DNA of 34,414 bases from Candidatus Scalindua sp. (GTDB taxonomy: Bacteria > Planctomycetota > Brocadiia > Brocadiales > Scalinduaceae): assembly GCA_030748215.1 (NCBI GenBank), contig JASMMK010000028.1:1-34414 (forward strand), read 5' to 3'. The notes beneath the pieces are model-generated. The model made no database searches, was not told where the DNA came from, and saw only the letters and a list, made by a program, of their open reading frames with translations. Shown here in pieces: positions 25,532-33,633 of this stretch. The position numbers were made by a program, and so were the translations under genes. The number at the start of each line of letters is the position of its first letter. The stretch's first letter is position 1.

Positions 25532-25801
25532 ATGGGAATAGAAAAAGGAATGAAAACAGAAATTATTGCAGGTAATAAAGTTCACGATACTGATACGGGT
25601 TCTCCGGAAGTACAAGTTGCTTTGTTGACGGAGCGGATAAAACATCTGAGTGAGCATCTTAAAGAGCACAAAAAGGATCATACGTCAAGGCGTGGATTAC
25701 TTATGATGGTTGGTAAAAGAGCTAGATTACTGAAATATCTTACTGGGAAAAATGAAGAAGGTTATAAGAGCCTGATAAAGAAGTTGGGCATACGTCGATA
25801 A
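25532..25801 (+). CDS. rpsO: 30S ribosomal protein S15
   Basis: I start at the ATG at 25532, giving 89 residues, the length of E. coli S15, with a strong AAGGAGA five bases upstream. The open frame extends ten codons further but without similarity. [19 protein letters not shown] and [23 protein letters not shown] are S15 signatures. S15 binds the 16S rRNA central domain. The next gene is pnp, the classical rpsO-pnp pair. Confidence 0.97.
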   Translation: MGIEKGMKTEIIAGNKVHDTDTGSPEVQVALLTERIKHLSEHLKEHKKDHTSRRGLLMMVGKRARLLKYLTGKNEEGYKSLIKKLGIRR

Positions 25802-25825
25802 ATAGGTTGGTGAAAGGATTTTATA

Positions 25826-27928
25826 GTGAAAAATATAGTTGAAGAGACGGTTGGTGGAGAGGTTATGAGCATTGAGTCCGGCGAAGTTGCAACACAAGCG
25901 GATGGCTCTGTTATTGTTCGTTATGGAGATACAGTCATTTTGTCTACGGCGGTATGTGGTGATCCAAAGGGTGGTGACTTCCTTCCTATGACGGTCGATT
26001 ACAGAGAGAAAACTTACTCCGTCGGAAAATTTCCTGGTGGTTTTTTTAAGCGTGAAAGTAGGCCATCAAATAAGGAAATATTAACAATGAGAATGACTGA
26101 CAGGCCAATGCGTCCCCTTTTTCCAAAAGGATACACAAATGAGGTACAAGTAATGTCTGTAGTGCTATCTGCAGATAAAGAGACCGACCCTGATGTTCTT
26201 TCTATGGTAGGTGCCTCTGCTGCAGTATCGATATCAGGTATGCCGTTTAACGGTCCTACAGGCTCTGTGAGAGTTGGTTTGATAAATGATGAATTTGTAA
26301 TTAATCCTAAAAACTCAGAACTGGCAGAAAGTAGTATGAATCTGGTTGTTTCCGGAACGGAAGATGCGGTAATGATGGTAGAGTCTTCCGGAAAGGAAGT
26401 TTCTGAGGATAAGTTTGTTGATGCAATAATGTTCGGTTTTGAAGAAATCAAAAAAATTGTGCGGATGCAGAAAGAGTTGGTTGCAAAATGTGGGAAGGAA
26501 AGACAGGAGCATGAAGAACCAACAATGGATTCCGCACTTTATGATGACATAAAGGCAAGGATCTTTGACGAGATTAAGGTGCAGTCTGTAGTCAAAGGGA
26601 AGCATGCCCGTAAAAAGGCGTTGAAAGAGTTACGTGGTAAATTACTTGAAGAATGTTGTACAGAGGGCGATGATGCGGATAAAGAGGGTAAGGTTAAGGA
26701 GACTTTTGGGCTGCTTGTAGAACATGCAGTGCAGGAGCAAATTATTAATGACAAAAAGAGACTGGACGGTAGAGGTCTCACTGATATAAGGCCAATTACA
26801 AGTAAGGTTAGTTTTTTACCGCGAACCCATGGTTCTGCTCTATTTACCAGAGGGGAGACTCAGGCACTCGTAGTAGCTACGCTTGGAACATCGATGGATG
26901 AACAGCGTGTAGATGGTCTGGTAGATGGATATACAAAAAAGTTTATGTTGGATTATAATTTCCCTCCATTCTGTGTCGGTGAAGCTAAGCCAATTCGCGG
27001 ACCGGGCAGACGGGAAATTGGCCATGGTACTTTAGCTGAAAAAGCTCTGGAGCCAATGGTACCTGCTTTTGAAGATTTCCCATATACTATACGAATAGTA
27101 TCCGACATTCTTGAATCTAATGGTTCTTCATCAATGGCTAGTGTTTGTGGTGGTACGCTTTGCATGATGGATGCAGGGGTTCCGATGAAACGGCCGGTTG
27201 CAGGTATAGCAATGGGAATGGTTAAAGAGGGTGATGAGATTCGAATACTATCCGATATTCTGGGTGATGAGGATCATTTGGGTGCCATGGACTTTAAAGT
27301 TGCAGGAACAGAGGTTGGTATTACAGCGCTTCAGATGGACTTGAAGATAAAAGGTATAAGTGAGCAGATTATGAGAGACGCGCTTGCCCAGGCAAAAGAA
27401 GGCAGGATGCATATATTGAAGGAGATGGCAGCTGCCATTGAGAAGCCTCGTGGCGAAATTTCAATTCATGCTCCGAAGCTTGTTAAAATTAAAATTAATC
27501 CGGATAAGATCGGATTGGTTATTGGCCCTGGTGGTAAGAATATTAAGAAGATACAAGAGGAATCATCGTCACGAGTAGAAATAGAAGATGATGGTACTAT
27601 AGTAATTTCAGCAGCTACTCTAGAATCAGTAGAACTTGCTAAGACCTATATTAAGGGCCTTACAGATGATGCTGAAGTAGGGAAAATATACAATGGAAAA
27701 ATTGTTTCCGTCAAAGAGTATGGCGTATTTGTTGAAATAATGCCGGGTAAAGAAGGTCTGGTGCACATTTCTGAACTTTCTAATGATTATATTGAGAAAG
27801 TAGAGGATGTGGTAAAAATGGGTGACGAAGTTAAAGTAAAGCTGATAGGCATTGATGATCAAAAGAGATTGAAGCTGAGCAGAAAAGCCGCTCTTAAAGA
27901 CGAAAGTGCTGCCCCGGCTGGCACATAA
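25826..27928 (+). CDS. pnp: Polyribonucleotide nucleotidyltransferase (PNPase)
   Basis: The 700-residue enzyme degrades RNA phosphorolytically from the 3' end and can add tails. Two RNase PH domains are visible, the first with FLPMTVDYREKTYSVGKFPGGF, the second with LFTRGETQALVVATLGT and the SDILESNGSSSMASVCGGTLC catalytic region. They are followed by a KH domain (VIGPGGKNIKKIQEES, about 565-580) and an S1 domain (GKIVSVKEYGVFVEI, about 625-690). The start is a GTG at 25826. In E. coli PNPase controls its own mRNA leader; here only 24 bases separate it from rpsO. Confidence 0.98.
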   Translation: MKNIVEETVGGEVMSIESGEVATQADGSVIVRYGDTVILSTAVCGDPKGGDFLPMTVDYREKTYSVGKFPGGFFKRESRPSNKEILTMRMTDRPMRPLFPKGYTNEVQVMSVVLSADKETDPDVLSMVGASAAVSISGMPFNGPTGSVRVGLINDEFVINPKNSELAESSMNLVVSGTEDAVMMVESSGKEVSEDKFVDAIMFGFEEIKKIVRMQKELVAKCGKERQEHEEPTMDSALYDDIKARIFDEIKVQSVVKGKHARKKALKELRGKLLEECCTEGDDADKEGKVKETFGLLVEHAVQEQIINDKKRLDGRGLTDIRPITSKVSFLPRTHGSALFTRGETQALVVATLGTSMDEQRVDGLVDGYTKKFMLDYNFPPFCVGEAKPIRGPGRREIGHGTLAEKALEPMVPAFEDFPYTIRIVSDILESNGSSSMASVCGGTLCMMDAGVPMKRPVAGIAMGMVKEGDEIRILSDILGDEDHLGAMDFKVAGTEVGITALQMDLKIKGISEQIMRDALAQAKEGRMHILKEMAAAIEKPRGEISIHAPKLVKIKINPDKIGLVIGPGGKNIKKIQEESSSRVEIEDDGTIVISAATLESVELAKTYIKGLTDDAEVGKIYNGKIVSVKEYGVFVEIMPGKEGLVHISELSNDYIEKVEDVVKMGDEVKVKLIGIDDQKRLKLSRKAALKDESAAPAGT

Positions 27929-28078
27929 ATAGTTGAATAATATTTCGATTTATTTATATTATTAAATCATTTGATATTTTCTTGGAGGAAATGTAAGAAA
28001 GAAAATTAAAGAGTTTTTCTTCGCAGGTCATTATTTTATATGTTTGTAAAAATGTACTACGTATAATAAGGAGTTAAA
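27929..28078 (+). promoter_or_regulatory. Leader region of the cold-shock gene
   Basis: This 150-base, very A+T-rich gap precedes the cold-shock gene. It holds a GGAGG directly before an ATG-TAA pair (27984-27996), a start-stop unit, and the true Shine-Dalgarno AAGGAG just before the ATG at 28079. Long leaders are typical of csp genes in other bacteria, where they fold at low temperature. No canonical -35/-10 pair stands out. Confidence 0.3.
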
Positions 28079-28297
28079 ATGACAAAGAAGGGTACTGTAA
28101 AGTGGTTTGATGTGAAAAAAGGCTTTGGGTTTATTCAACAAGAAGATGGTAGCGAAATATTTGTGCACTACTCTAATATCTCCGGGAGTGGTTTCAAAGT
28201 ATTAGAAGATGGAGAAAATGTGGAATTTGAAGTTATAGAGGGTAATAAGGGGTTACAAGCTCAAAATGTTGTGAAAGTTGAAGAAGCGCAGGCATAA
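28079..28297 (+). CDS. Cold-shock domain protein
   Basis: The 72-residue product is a single cold-shock domain with RNP1 KGFGFIQ (residues 14-20) and RNP2 IFVHYS (28-33). Members bind single-stranded RNA and act as RNA chaperones and, in E. coli, as transcription antiterminators. It has a strong AAGGAG. An intrinsic terminator lies 21 bases after the stop. Its specific role (cold-induced or constitutive) cannot be told. Confidence 0.96.
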   Translation: MTKKGTVKWFDVKKGFGFIQQEDGSEIFVHYSNISGSGFKVLEDGENVEFEVIEGNKGLQAQNVVKVEEAQA

Positions 28298-28318
28298 TAT
28301 TATGTTTTTAATAAATTA

Positions 28319-28362
28319 AAGCCAGGAGAGTAATTTTATATGCTTTCCTGGCTTATTTTTTT
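28319..28362 (+). terminator. Intrinsic terminator after the cold-shock gene
   Basis: A 12-bp stem pairs 28319-28330 (AAGCCAGGAGAG) with 28343-28354 (CTTTCCTGGCTT), with one G-U pair and a 12-base loop. It is followed after one A by seven T (28356-28362). This is a convincing rho-independent terminator. The histidine kinase gene starts only 24 bases further. Confidence 0.85.
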
Positions 28363-28386
28363 AGTATATTCTAAGGGTCTGAAAGT

Positions 28387-29100
28387 ATGCCAAAGAATGA
28401 TTTTGATTCCAGTGAGTTAGATTATCTTAATACGTTGGCTGCCGGCTTAGTGCATGAAATTAAGAATCCATTAAACGCTATAAGCATAAATTTGCAACTG
28501 CTTAATGAAGATTTGCAAGAACGAAACTCAGAGAAAGGTACAAAAATGTCGAACAGAGTCCAGCTGCTACAGAAGGAAGTCGGTAGATTGGATAGTGTTC
28601 TTAGTGATTTTTTGAGATTCGCCAAGAAACCTGTACTCCATTTTGAGGAGTGCGATGTTAATGGGATTATAGAAAGTGTACTGGATTTTATAGGTCCTGA
28701 AGCCATGCAAAACTCTATCAGAATACTTAAAAGCTTTGATACAAGTTTACCTAAATGCAATTTGGACAGTAACGCAATAAAGCAAGCTTTGCTAAACGTA
28801 ATTCTGAATGCGCAACAAGCGATGTCTAAAGGTGGAGAACTTATAGTAAGAACCTATAAAGATGGCGAAAATGTTTTTATTGATATTACAGATACCGGTG
28901 TTGGAATCCAAGAAGATAGAATAGATAAAATATTTCAAGTTTACTATTCAACAAAAAAAACAGGAACTGGTCTCGGATTGCCTACTGCAAAAAGAATTAT
29001 CGAAGAGAACAGAGGCACAATAGACATACGTAGTGAAGATGGTAAAGGGAGCAGTTTTTTAATAAAGTTGCCGGTTAATTGCGCACCTAAAGAAAAGTGA
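28387..29100 (+). CDS. Sensor-less NtrB-type histidine kinase
   Basis: The 237-residue protein is just a kinase core. The H-box HEIKNPLN is at residues 23-30 with phospho-acceptor H23, the N-box LLNVILNAQQA at 135-145, the G1 box DTGVGI at 169-174 and the G2 box GTGLGLP at 193-199. There is no membrane helix, PAS or GAF domain before the H-box, so it must be cytoplasmic and controlled by a partner protein. The response-regulator gene follows after four bases. AAGGG precedes the ATG. The short N-terminal end is real, since the csp terminator lies directly upstream. Confidence 0.93.
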   Translation: MPKNDFDSSELDYLNTLAAGLVHEIKNPLNAISINLQLLNEDLQERNSEKGTKMSNRVQLLQKEVGRLDSVLSDFLRFAKKPVLHFEECDVNGIIESVLDFIGPEAMQNSIRILKSFDTSLPKCNLDSNAIKQALLNVILNAQQAMSKGGELIVRTYKDGENVFIDITDTGVGIQEDRIDKIFQVYYSTKKTGTGLGLPTAKRIIEENRGTIDIRSEDGKGSSFLIKLPVNCAPKEK

Positions 29101-29107
29101 TTTTGTG

Positions 29108-30460
29108 ATGAATGCAAATATCTTAATAATTGATGATGAAAAAGAGCAGGCTGATGCTATTGCAGAGAGCTTGAGAAAAGTAGGATATACATGCTCAACC
29201 GCTGTCAGTGGTAATAATGTTCTTGAGATAATTAGAAGAGACGAAATCGATGTGGTGGTTACAGATCTGGTTATGCAAGAAATAGATGGGATGAGGATTT
29301 TAAGGGAAACAAAAGAGAACTCACCGGAAACAGAAGTTATTTTGATAACTGGACATGGTAGTGTAGAAACTTCGGTTACTGCAATGCAAAAGGGGGCAGC
29401 GACATACCTTTTGAAGCCGATAAATATTGATCACTTAAGAGCCGTGGTGGATAAAGTTGTTGAGAAGCAAAACATAGTAAGAAGTAATATAGAGCTGCAT
29501 AAACAGCTTGAAGAAAAATTCGGTTTTGCAGGTATTATAGGAAATAGCCAGCAAATGCATAGAATTTTCAATATTTTAAAACAGATTGCTTCAACCACTG
29601 CGACAGTTTTGGTCGTGGGTGAAAGTGGTACTGGAAAAGAATTAATAGCCAGGGCAATCCACTACAACGGGCCTCGCAAAAATCACCCTTTTGTGGAGTT
29701 AAACTCTGCTGCAATTTCTGAATCTCTCCTTGAAAGTGAATTGTTTGGGCACGAAAAAGGAGCATTTACAGGGGCTCTGCATCAAAGGAAAGGGAAATTT
29801 GAGTACGCAAACAATGGCTCTTTATTCCTTGATGAAGTTGGTGATATGCCACTTACAACTCAGGCAAAACTGCTGAAAGTAATAGAGGATGGGAGGATTG
29901 TTCGTATAGGCAGTAATGAGACTATAAAGGTAGATGTAAGGATTATAGCTGCTACCAATAAGGATTTGGGAGAGTTGGTAAAGGAGGGTAAATTCAGAGA
30001 AGATTTGTATTTCAGATTTAACGTTATTTGCCTTAGGTTGCCACCCCTAAGAGAGAGGCAGGAGGACATTTTCTTGTTGATGGATTTCTTTATTAAGGAG
30101 TTTTCTAATAAAAACGATAAAAACATTAAAGATATAAGCCCGGATGCCAGGAAAATCCTTTTTCGGTATGAGTGGCCGGGAAATATAAGGGAGCTTAGAA
30201 ATTGCATTGAAAGTATGGTTGTTTTTAACCAGACTGGAGTGCTTGATATAAATGATATACCTGAGCATATTTATAAGAGTAATCGAACAGCTTTAACTGG
30301 GCCGGTTTTTCCAGTGGGGGTAACACTGGAGGAGATGGAAAAAGAACTGATGAAGAATACACTGGCATATGTGGGTGGAAATAGGGGAGAGACAGCAAAA
30401 ATACTGGGAATTGGTGAAAGAACGCTTTATAGAAAGCTCGAAAAGTATGGTTTGAAATAA
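29108..30460 (+). CDS. NtrC-type sigma-54-dependent response regulator
   Basis: The 450-residue protein has a receiver domain (phospho-site D53 in VVTDLVMQ), an AAA+ domain with Walker A GESGTGKE (171-178), the sigma-54 contact loop GAFTGA (218-223), Walker B FLDEVGD (240-246), and a Fis-type helix-turn-helix (GNRGETAKILGIGERTLYRKL, about 424-444). It should activate sigma-54 promoters when phosphorylated by the upstream kinase. I chose the ATG at 29108; a GTG at 29105 is just before. Its target genes are not evident in the window. Confidence 0.96.
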   Translation: MNANILIIDDEKEQADAIAESLRKVGYTCSTAVSGNNVLEIIRRDEIDVVVTDLVMQEIDGMRILRETKENSPETEVILITGHGSVETSVTAMQKGAATYLLKPINIDHLRAVVDKVVEKQNIVRSNIELHKQLEEKFGFAGIIGNSQQMHRIFNILKQIASTTATVLVVGESGTGKELIARAIHYNGPRKNHPFVELNSAAISESLLESELFGHEKGAFTGALHQRKGKFEYANNGSLFLDEVGDMPLTTQAKLLKVIEDGRIVRIGSNETIKVDVRIIAATNKDLGELVKEGKFREDLYFRFNVICLRLPPLRERQEDIFLLMDFFIKEFSNKNDKNIKDISPDARKILFRYEWPGNIRELRNCIESMVVFNQTGVLDINDIPEHIYKSNRTALTGPVFPVGVTLEEMEKELMKNTLAYVGGNRGETAKILGIGERTLYRKLEKYGLK

Positions 30461-30502
30461 TATAAGAAATCCTGTCAGATCTCTATTGCACTACTGCTGA
30501 GA

Positions 30503-30526
30503 CAAAGTGCGCTATAGGGCGTTTTG
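30503..30526 (+). terminator. Probable terminator after the response regulator
   Basis: The arms CAAAGTGCGC (30503-30512) and GGGCGTTTTG (30517-30526) can form a stem with a TATA loop, eight contiguous pairs including two G-U wobbles plus one inner pair across a mismatch. The following sequence is T-rich but interrupted (TGTTCTTGCTTTG). It probably ends the kinase/regulator transcript. Confidence 0.4.
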
Positions 30527-30628
30527 TGTTCTTGCTTTGAACGTAGTACACAAACCACCCTGCCACATCCAGAATACATGCCGTGTACATATGGATGAAC
30601 TTGACAATCTAATTTCTTTATGTTAGCT

Positions 30629-30657
30629 TTGACATCGATTTAACTCTTTTATTTTAT
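30629..30657 (+). promoter_or_regulatory. Possible sigma-70 promoter of ricT-metG
   Basis: A perfect TTGACA (30629-30634) is followed after 17 bases by TTTTAT (30652-30657), a 4/6 match to TATAAT. The ricT ATG is at 30673. A second TTGACA lies 28 bases upstream at 30601-30606. The spacing is good, but the -10 is poor. Confidence 0.4.
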
Positions 30658-30672
30658 GCAAGATACTAGTAA

Positions 30673-31554
30673 ATGCCTATGCGATATCAAGTGACGGTGA
30701 GATATGGTATTTTAAAAAATGTCGAGAATGCTTTTACTCAAGAGGCTGATTTGAGAAAAGGTGATAAGGTCGTTATTCGATCTGCTCGCGGCGTGGAATT
30801 TGGTGTAGTTATTTCACAACCATTGGAGTTGAATGGCGAAAATGATATTTCTGGAATGGGTGAGGTGTTGCACAGGGTAACGGAAGAGGAGGAGAGAAAA
30901 CAAGAAGAAATTGAAGAAAAAACAATCCCTTCAGAATATAGTTTTTGTCAGGAAAAGATAAAGGAACATGATCTTCCGATGAAACTTGCCAGTGTGGAGC
31001 ATCTTTTGGGAAGTAAAAAAATAATATTTTACTTCCTGGCTAAGGGGCGGGTTGATTTTAGAGAATTGGTTAAGGATTTAGCTAAGAAGTATAAATCCAG
31101 AATTGAGATGAAACAAATCGGTGTTCGAGATGAAGCTAAATTGTTAGCTGAATATCAGCACTGTGGTAGAGAGCTTTGCTGCAGGACATTCCTGAAGAAC
31201 CTGGAGCCAGTTACCATGAAGATGGCCAAAAACCAGAAAGCGACGCTTGATCCGTCGAAAATCTCTGGTAGATGTGGCAGATTAATGTGTTGCCTGAGAT
31301 ATGAAGATGATGCATATGAAGAGATGAAGCACAATCTTCCAAGAAAAGGAACGTTAATAGCGACTACTAAAGGTGTTGGTGAAGTAGTAGATTATGATAT
31401 CTTGCAACAAAAAATAACTATGATGTCTAAAGATAAGAAGATGATCGTTATAAATAGAAATGAAATTCTAGAGCAAGTGAGAGGGGCAAGGGCCGGTGCT
31501 GGAGAAGGGCGTGGCTCTGAACCCGAGTCTGGTTGTGGGAAGCATAGTGGATAG
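30673..31554 (+). CDS. ricT: PSP1-domain protein, RicT/YaaT homologue
   Basis: The 293-residue product has the PSP1 domain, with ARGVEFGVV near residue 38 and the C-terminal block in which six cysteines form CGRELCC (164-170) and CGRLMCC (201-207). In Bacillus the RicT protein, with RicA and RicF, carries [4Fe-4S] clusters and works with RNase Y in RNA processing. No ricA or ricF is seen in this window. The C-terminal tail is glycine-rich and probably disordered. It overlaps metG by eight bases. Confidence 0.88.
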   Translation: MPMRYQVTVRYGILKNVENAFTQEADLRKGDKVVIRSARGVEFGVVISQPLELNGENDISGMGEVLHRVTEEEERKQEEIEEKTIPSEYSFCQEKIKEHDLPMKLASVEHLLGSKKIIFYFLAKGRVDFRELVKDLAKKYKSRIEMKQIGVRDEAKLLAEYQHCGRELCCRTFLKNLEPVTMKMAKNQKATLDPSKISGRCGRLMCCLRYEDDAYEEMKHNLPRKGTLIATTKGVGEVVDYDILQQKITMMSKDKKMIVINRNEILEQVRGARAGAGEGRGSEPESGCGKHSG

Positions 31555-33088
31555 AAAAACATTTTATTTAACCACGCCAATTTATTATGTGAATGATGTT
31601 CCTCATATAGGTCATTCGTACACCACAATAGCTGCTGATACATTAGCTCGATATAAAAGGATGAGGGGTTGCGATGTCTTTTTCTTGACTGGAACTGATG
31701 AACATGGTCAGAAGATAGAAAAAGCTGCCAAGATTAATAATGAGAATCCTATCGAATTGGCAGACAGGATGGTAGAGCGGTTTCAAAATCTATGGAAAGT
31801 GCTTGATATCTCTAATGATGGCTTTATTAGGACGACAGAAAACCGTCATGTAAAACAAGTGCAGAGTGCATTTGCAAAAATGTATGAAAGTGGTGATATC
31901 TATTTAGGAGAGTATGAAGGTTGGTACTGTGTTCCATGTGAAAGCTTCTGGACTTCAATGCAGTTGTCTTCGAACAACTGCCCGGAATGTGAACGCTCTG
32001 TTGAAAAAATAAGAGAGAAAAATTATTTCTTTAGATTGTCAAAGTATCAAGATCTGCTTATAGAATATTTCGAGAAACATCCTGATTTTATTAAGCCAGA
32101 GTCTAGAAGGAATGAATTGCACAGGAGAATAGTCGGTGGTATAGATGATATTAGTGTGAGCAGAGCGGCGGTTGAATGGGGTGTGCATGTTCCAATGGAC
32201 GATGAGCATACAATCTATGTGTGGGTTGATGCTCTTTTTAATTATATAACTGCTTTAGAACTAAATGACTCTGCAAAGTTAAAGAAATACTGGCCTGCCA
32301 ATGTACATATAATTGGCAAAGAAATATTATGGTTTCATGGCGTTATATGGCCGGCAATGTTGATGTCATTGGGAGAGGAAGTTCCTTATCAAGTATTTGC
32401 TCATGGCTGGTGGACGCTTGAAGGTAAAAAAATATCAAAATCGTTAGGTAACGCAATTGACCCTATTGAGATAACAGAAACTTATGGTGTAGATACATAT
32501 AGATATTTCCTTCTGAGAGAAGTTCCGTTTGGATTGGACGGTAATTTTTCTTACGAAGCTATGGTTAATAGGATAAATTGTGACTTGGGAAATGATCTCG
32601 GAAATCTTCTCCATAGAGTATTAACTATGATTGAGAAATATTGTGAAGGTCTCGTGCCGGAACACGAAGGTTTGTTATCAGCAGAAGGGAAAGAATTAGT
32701 TGAGAGATCTGAAAAGCTAAACGAAGAAGTTGATAGTGCAATGAGCAACCTGCAATTTAGTAAGGCGTTAGAATCAATATGGGACTACATAGGATTGGTT
32801 AATAAATATGTGGAGATTTCAAAGCCATGGGTATTGGCGAAAGAATTAAGTGAGAAAAATAAACTTAATGAAGTTCTATACAATCTTGCAGAATCTATTA
32901 GAATAATTTCTTCATTTATTTTGCCATTCATGCCAAATGTGGCAGAGGAGATGCGCAAGCAGCTGGGGTTGTCTTTAGAAGAAGAACCTGTTGAGAATGA
33001 TTTTACGTGGGGTGGAATGAGTCCAGGTACCAAGGTGTGTAAAGGATCTCCGATATTCCCAAAGTTTGAACATCCTGCAATTAATTGA
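31547..33088 (+). CDS. metG: Methionyl-tRNA synthetase
   Basis: The 513-residue class I synthetase charges tRNA-Met. Near the N terminus lies TFYLTTPIYYVNDVPHIGHS with the HIGH-type signature, and later KISKSLGN, the KMSKS-type loop. A zinc-knuckle pair of CxxC motifs (CVPC, CPEC) is in the connective domain. I chose the GTG at 31547 (VDRKTFYLTTP) because the upstream codons lack family similarity and GGGAAG lies before it. The C-terminal EMAP-like tRNA-binding domain is absent, which is normal for many bacteria. ricT and metG are also near each other in Bacillus. Confidence 0.95.
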   Translation: MDRKTFYLTTPIYYVNDVPHIGHSYTTIAADTLARYKRMRGCDVFFLTGTDEHGQKIEKAAKINNENPIELADRMVERFQNLWKVLDISNDGFIRTTENRHVKQVQSAFAKMYESGDIYLGEYEGWYCVPCESFWTSMQLSSNNCPECERSVEKIREKNYFFRLSKYQDLLIEYFEKHPDFIKPESRRNELHRRIVGGIDDISVSRAAVEWGVHVPMDDEHTIYVWVDALFNYITALELNDSAKLKKYWPANVHIIGKEILWFHGVIWPAMLMSLGEEVPYQVFAHGWWTLEGKKISKSLGNAIDPIEITETYGVDTYRYFLLREVPFGLDGNFSYEAMVNRINCDLGNDLGNLLHRVLTMIEKYCEGLVPEHEGLLSAEGKELVERSEKLNEEVDSAMSNLQFSKALESIWDYIGLVNKYVEISKPWVLAKELSEKNKLNEVLYNLAESIRIISSFILPFMPNVAEEMRKQLGLSLEEEPVENDFTWGGMSPGTKVCKGSPIFPKFEHPAIN

Positions 33089-33127
33089 TAATAATCCCCA
33101 TTAATAGATCCGGTATAAAAAAGATAT

Positions 33128-33574
33128 ATGAGTAAAAAAAACGTACATGATACATGGAAGAAGCTTCAGAAGGTAGTTGACAAGGATTGCCGTTATTCAA
33201 TGCAATCATATCAATTCATTTTTGATGCTCTCGATTATACTGCTTCTCATCTCGGCAAAAAATACAATAGTTCAATAGAGGAAGAACGTCATGTTACCGG
33301 GCAGGAACTTTCAGAAGGGATCAAGCAATTTGCTATGGAGAAGTTTGGATATATGACAAGGATTGTTTTAGAGCAGTGGGGTATAACTAAGAGTGGCGAT
33401 TTCGGGGAAATAGTTTTTAATCTGGTTGATAGCGGGTTAATGGGTAAGACAGAAACAGATTCGTTAGAGGACTTTAAGGATCTGTATGATTTCTATTCAG
33501 AATTTGATAAAAAATTTAAACTGGAAGGCGATTTTGATTTTTCACATTCCTGGGATCTTTTTGAGAACAATTGA
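33128..33574 (+). CDS. Minf_1886-family protein of unknown function
   Basis: The 148-residue product matches what I know of the Minf_1886 family (restricted mainly to Planctomycetes and Verrucomicrobia). The visible core is YQFIFDALDYTASHLGKKY, then HVTGQELSEGIKQFAMEKFG, then WGITKSGDFGEIVFNLVDSG and GKTETDSLEDF. No signal peptide or membrane segment. No function is known. It lies 39 bases after metG and may be cotranscribed. It supports the phylum assignment of this window. Confidence 0.8.
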   Translation: MSKKNVHDTWKKLQKVVDKDCRYSMQSYQFIFDALDYTASHLGKKYNSSIEEERHVTGQELSEGIKQFAMEKFGYMTRIVLEQWGITKSGDFGEIVFNLVDSGLMGKTETDSLEDFKDLYDFYSEFDKKFKLEGDFDFSHSWDLFENN

Positions 33575-33633
33575 CAAGTCATTATAAAGATCTGCAGAAT
33601 ACTAAACCCTTCAACATAGTTCTTTTCACCTTA

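Noticed and set aside
27984..27996. GGAGG plus ATG-TAA mini-frame in the csp leader
   Set aside because: The spacing from GGAGG to ATG is only two bases and the frame has a single codon; it may be chance.
28062..28067. TATAAT just before the csp start
   Set aside because: No -35 box at the proper distance and it is too close to the Shine-Dalgarno to give a useful leader.
31496..31546. Upstream extension of metG
   Set aside because: It overlaps the end of ricT in another frame and lacks similarity to MetG; the GTG at 31547 gives the family start.
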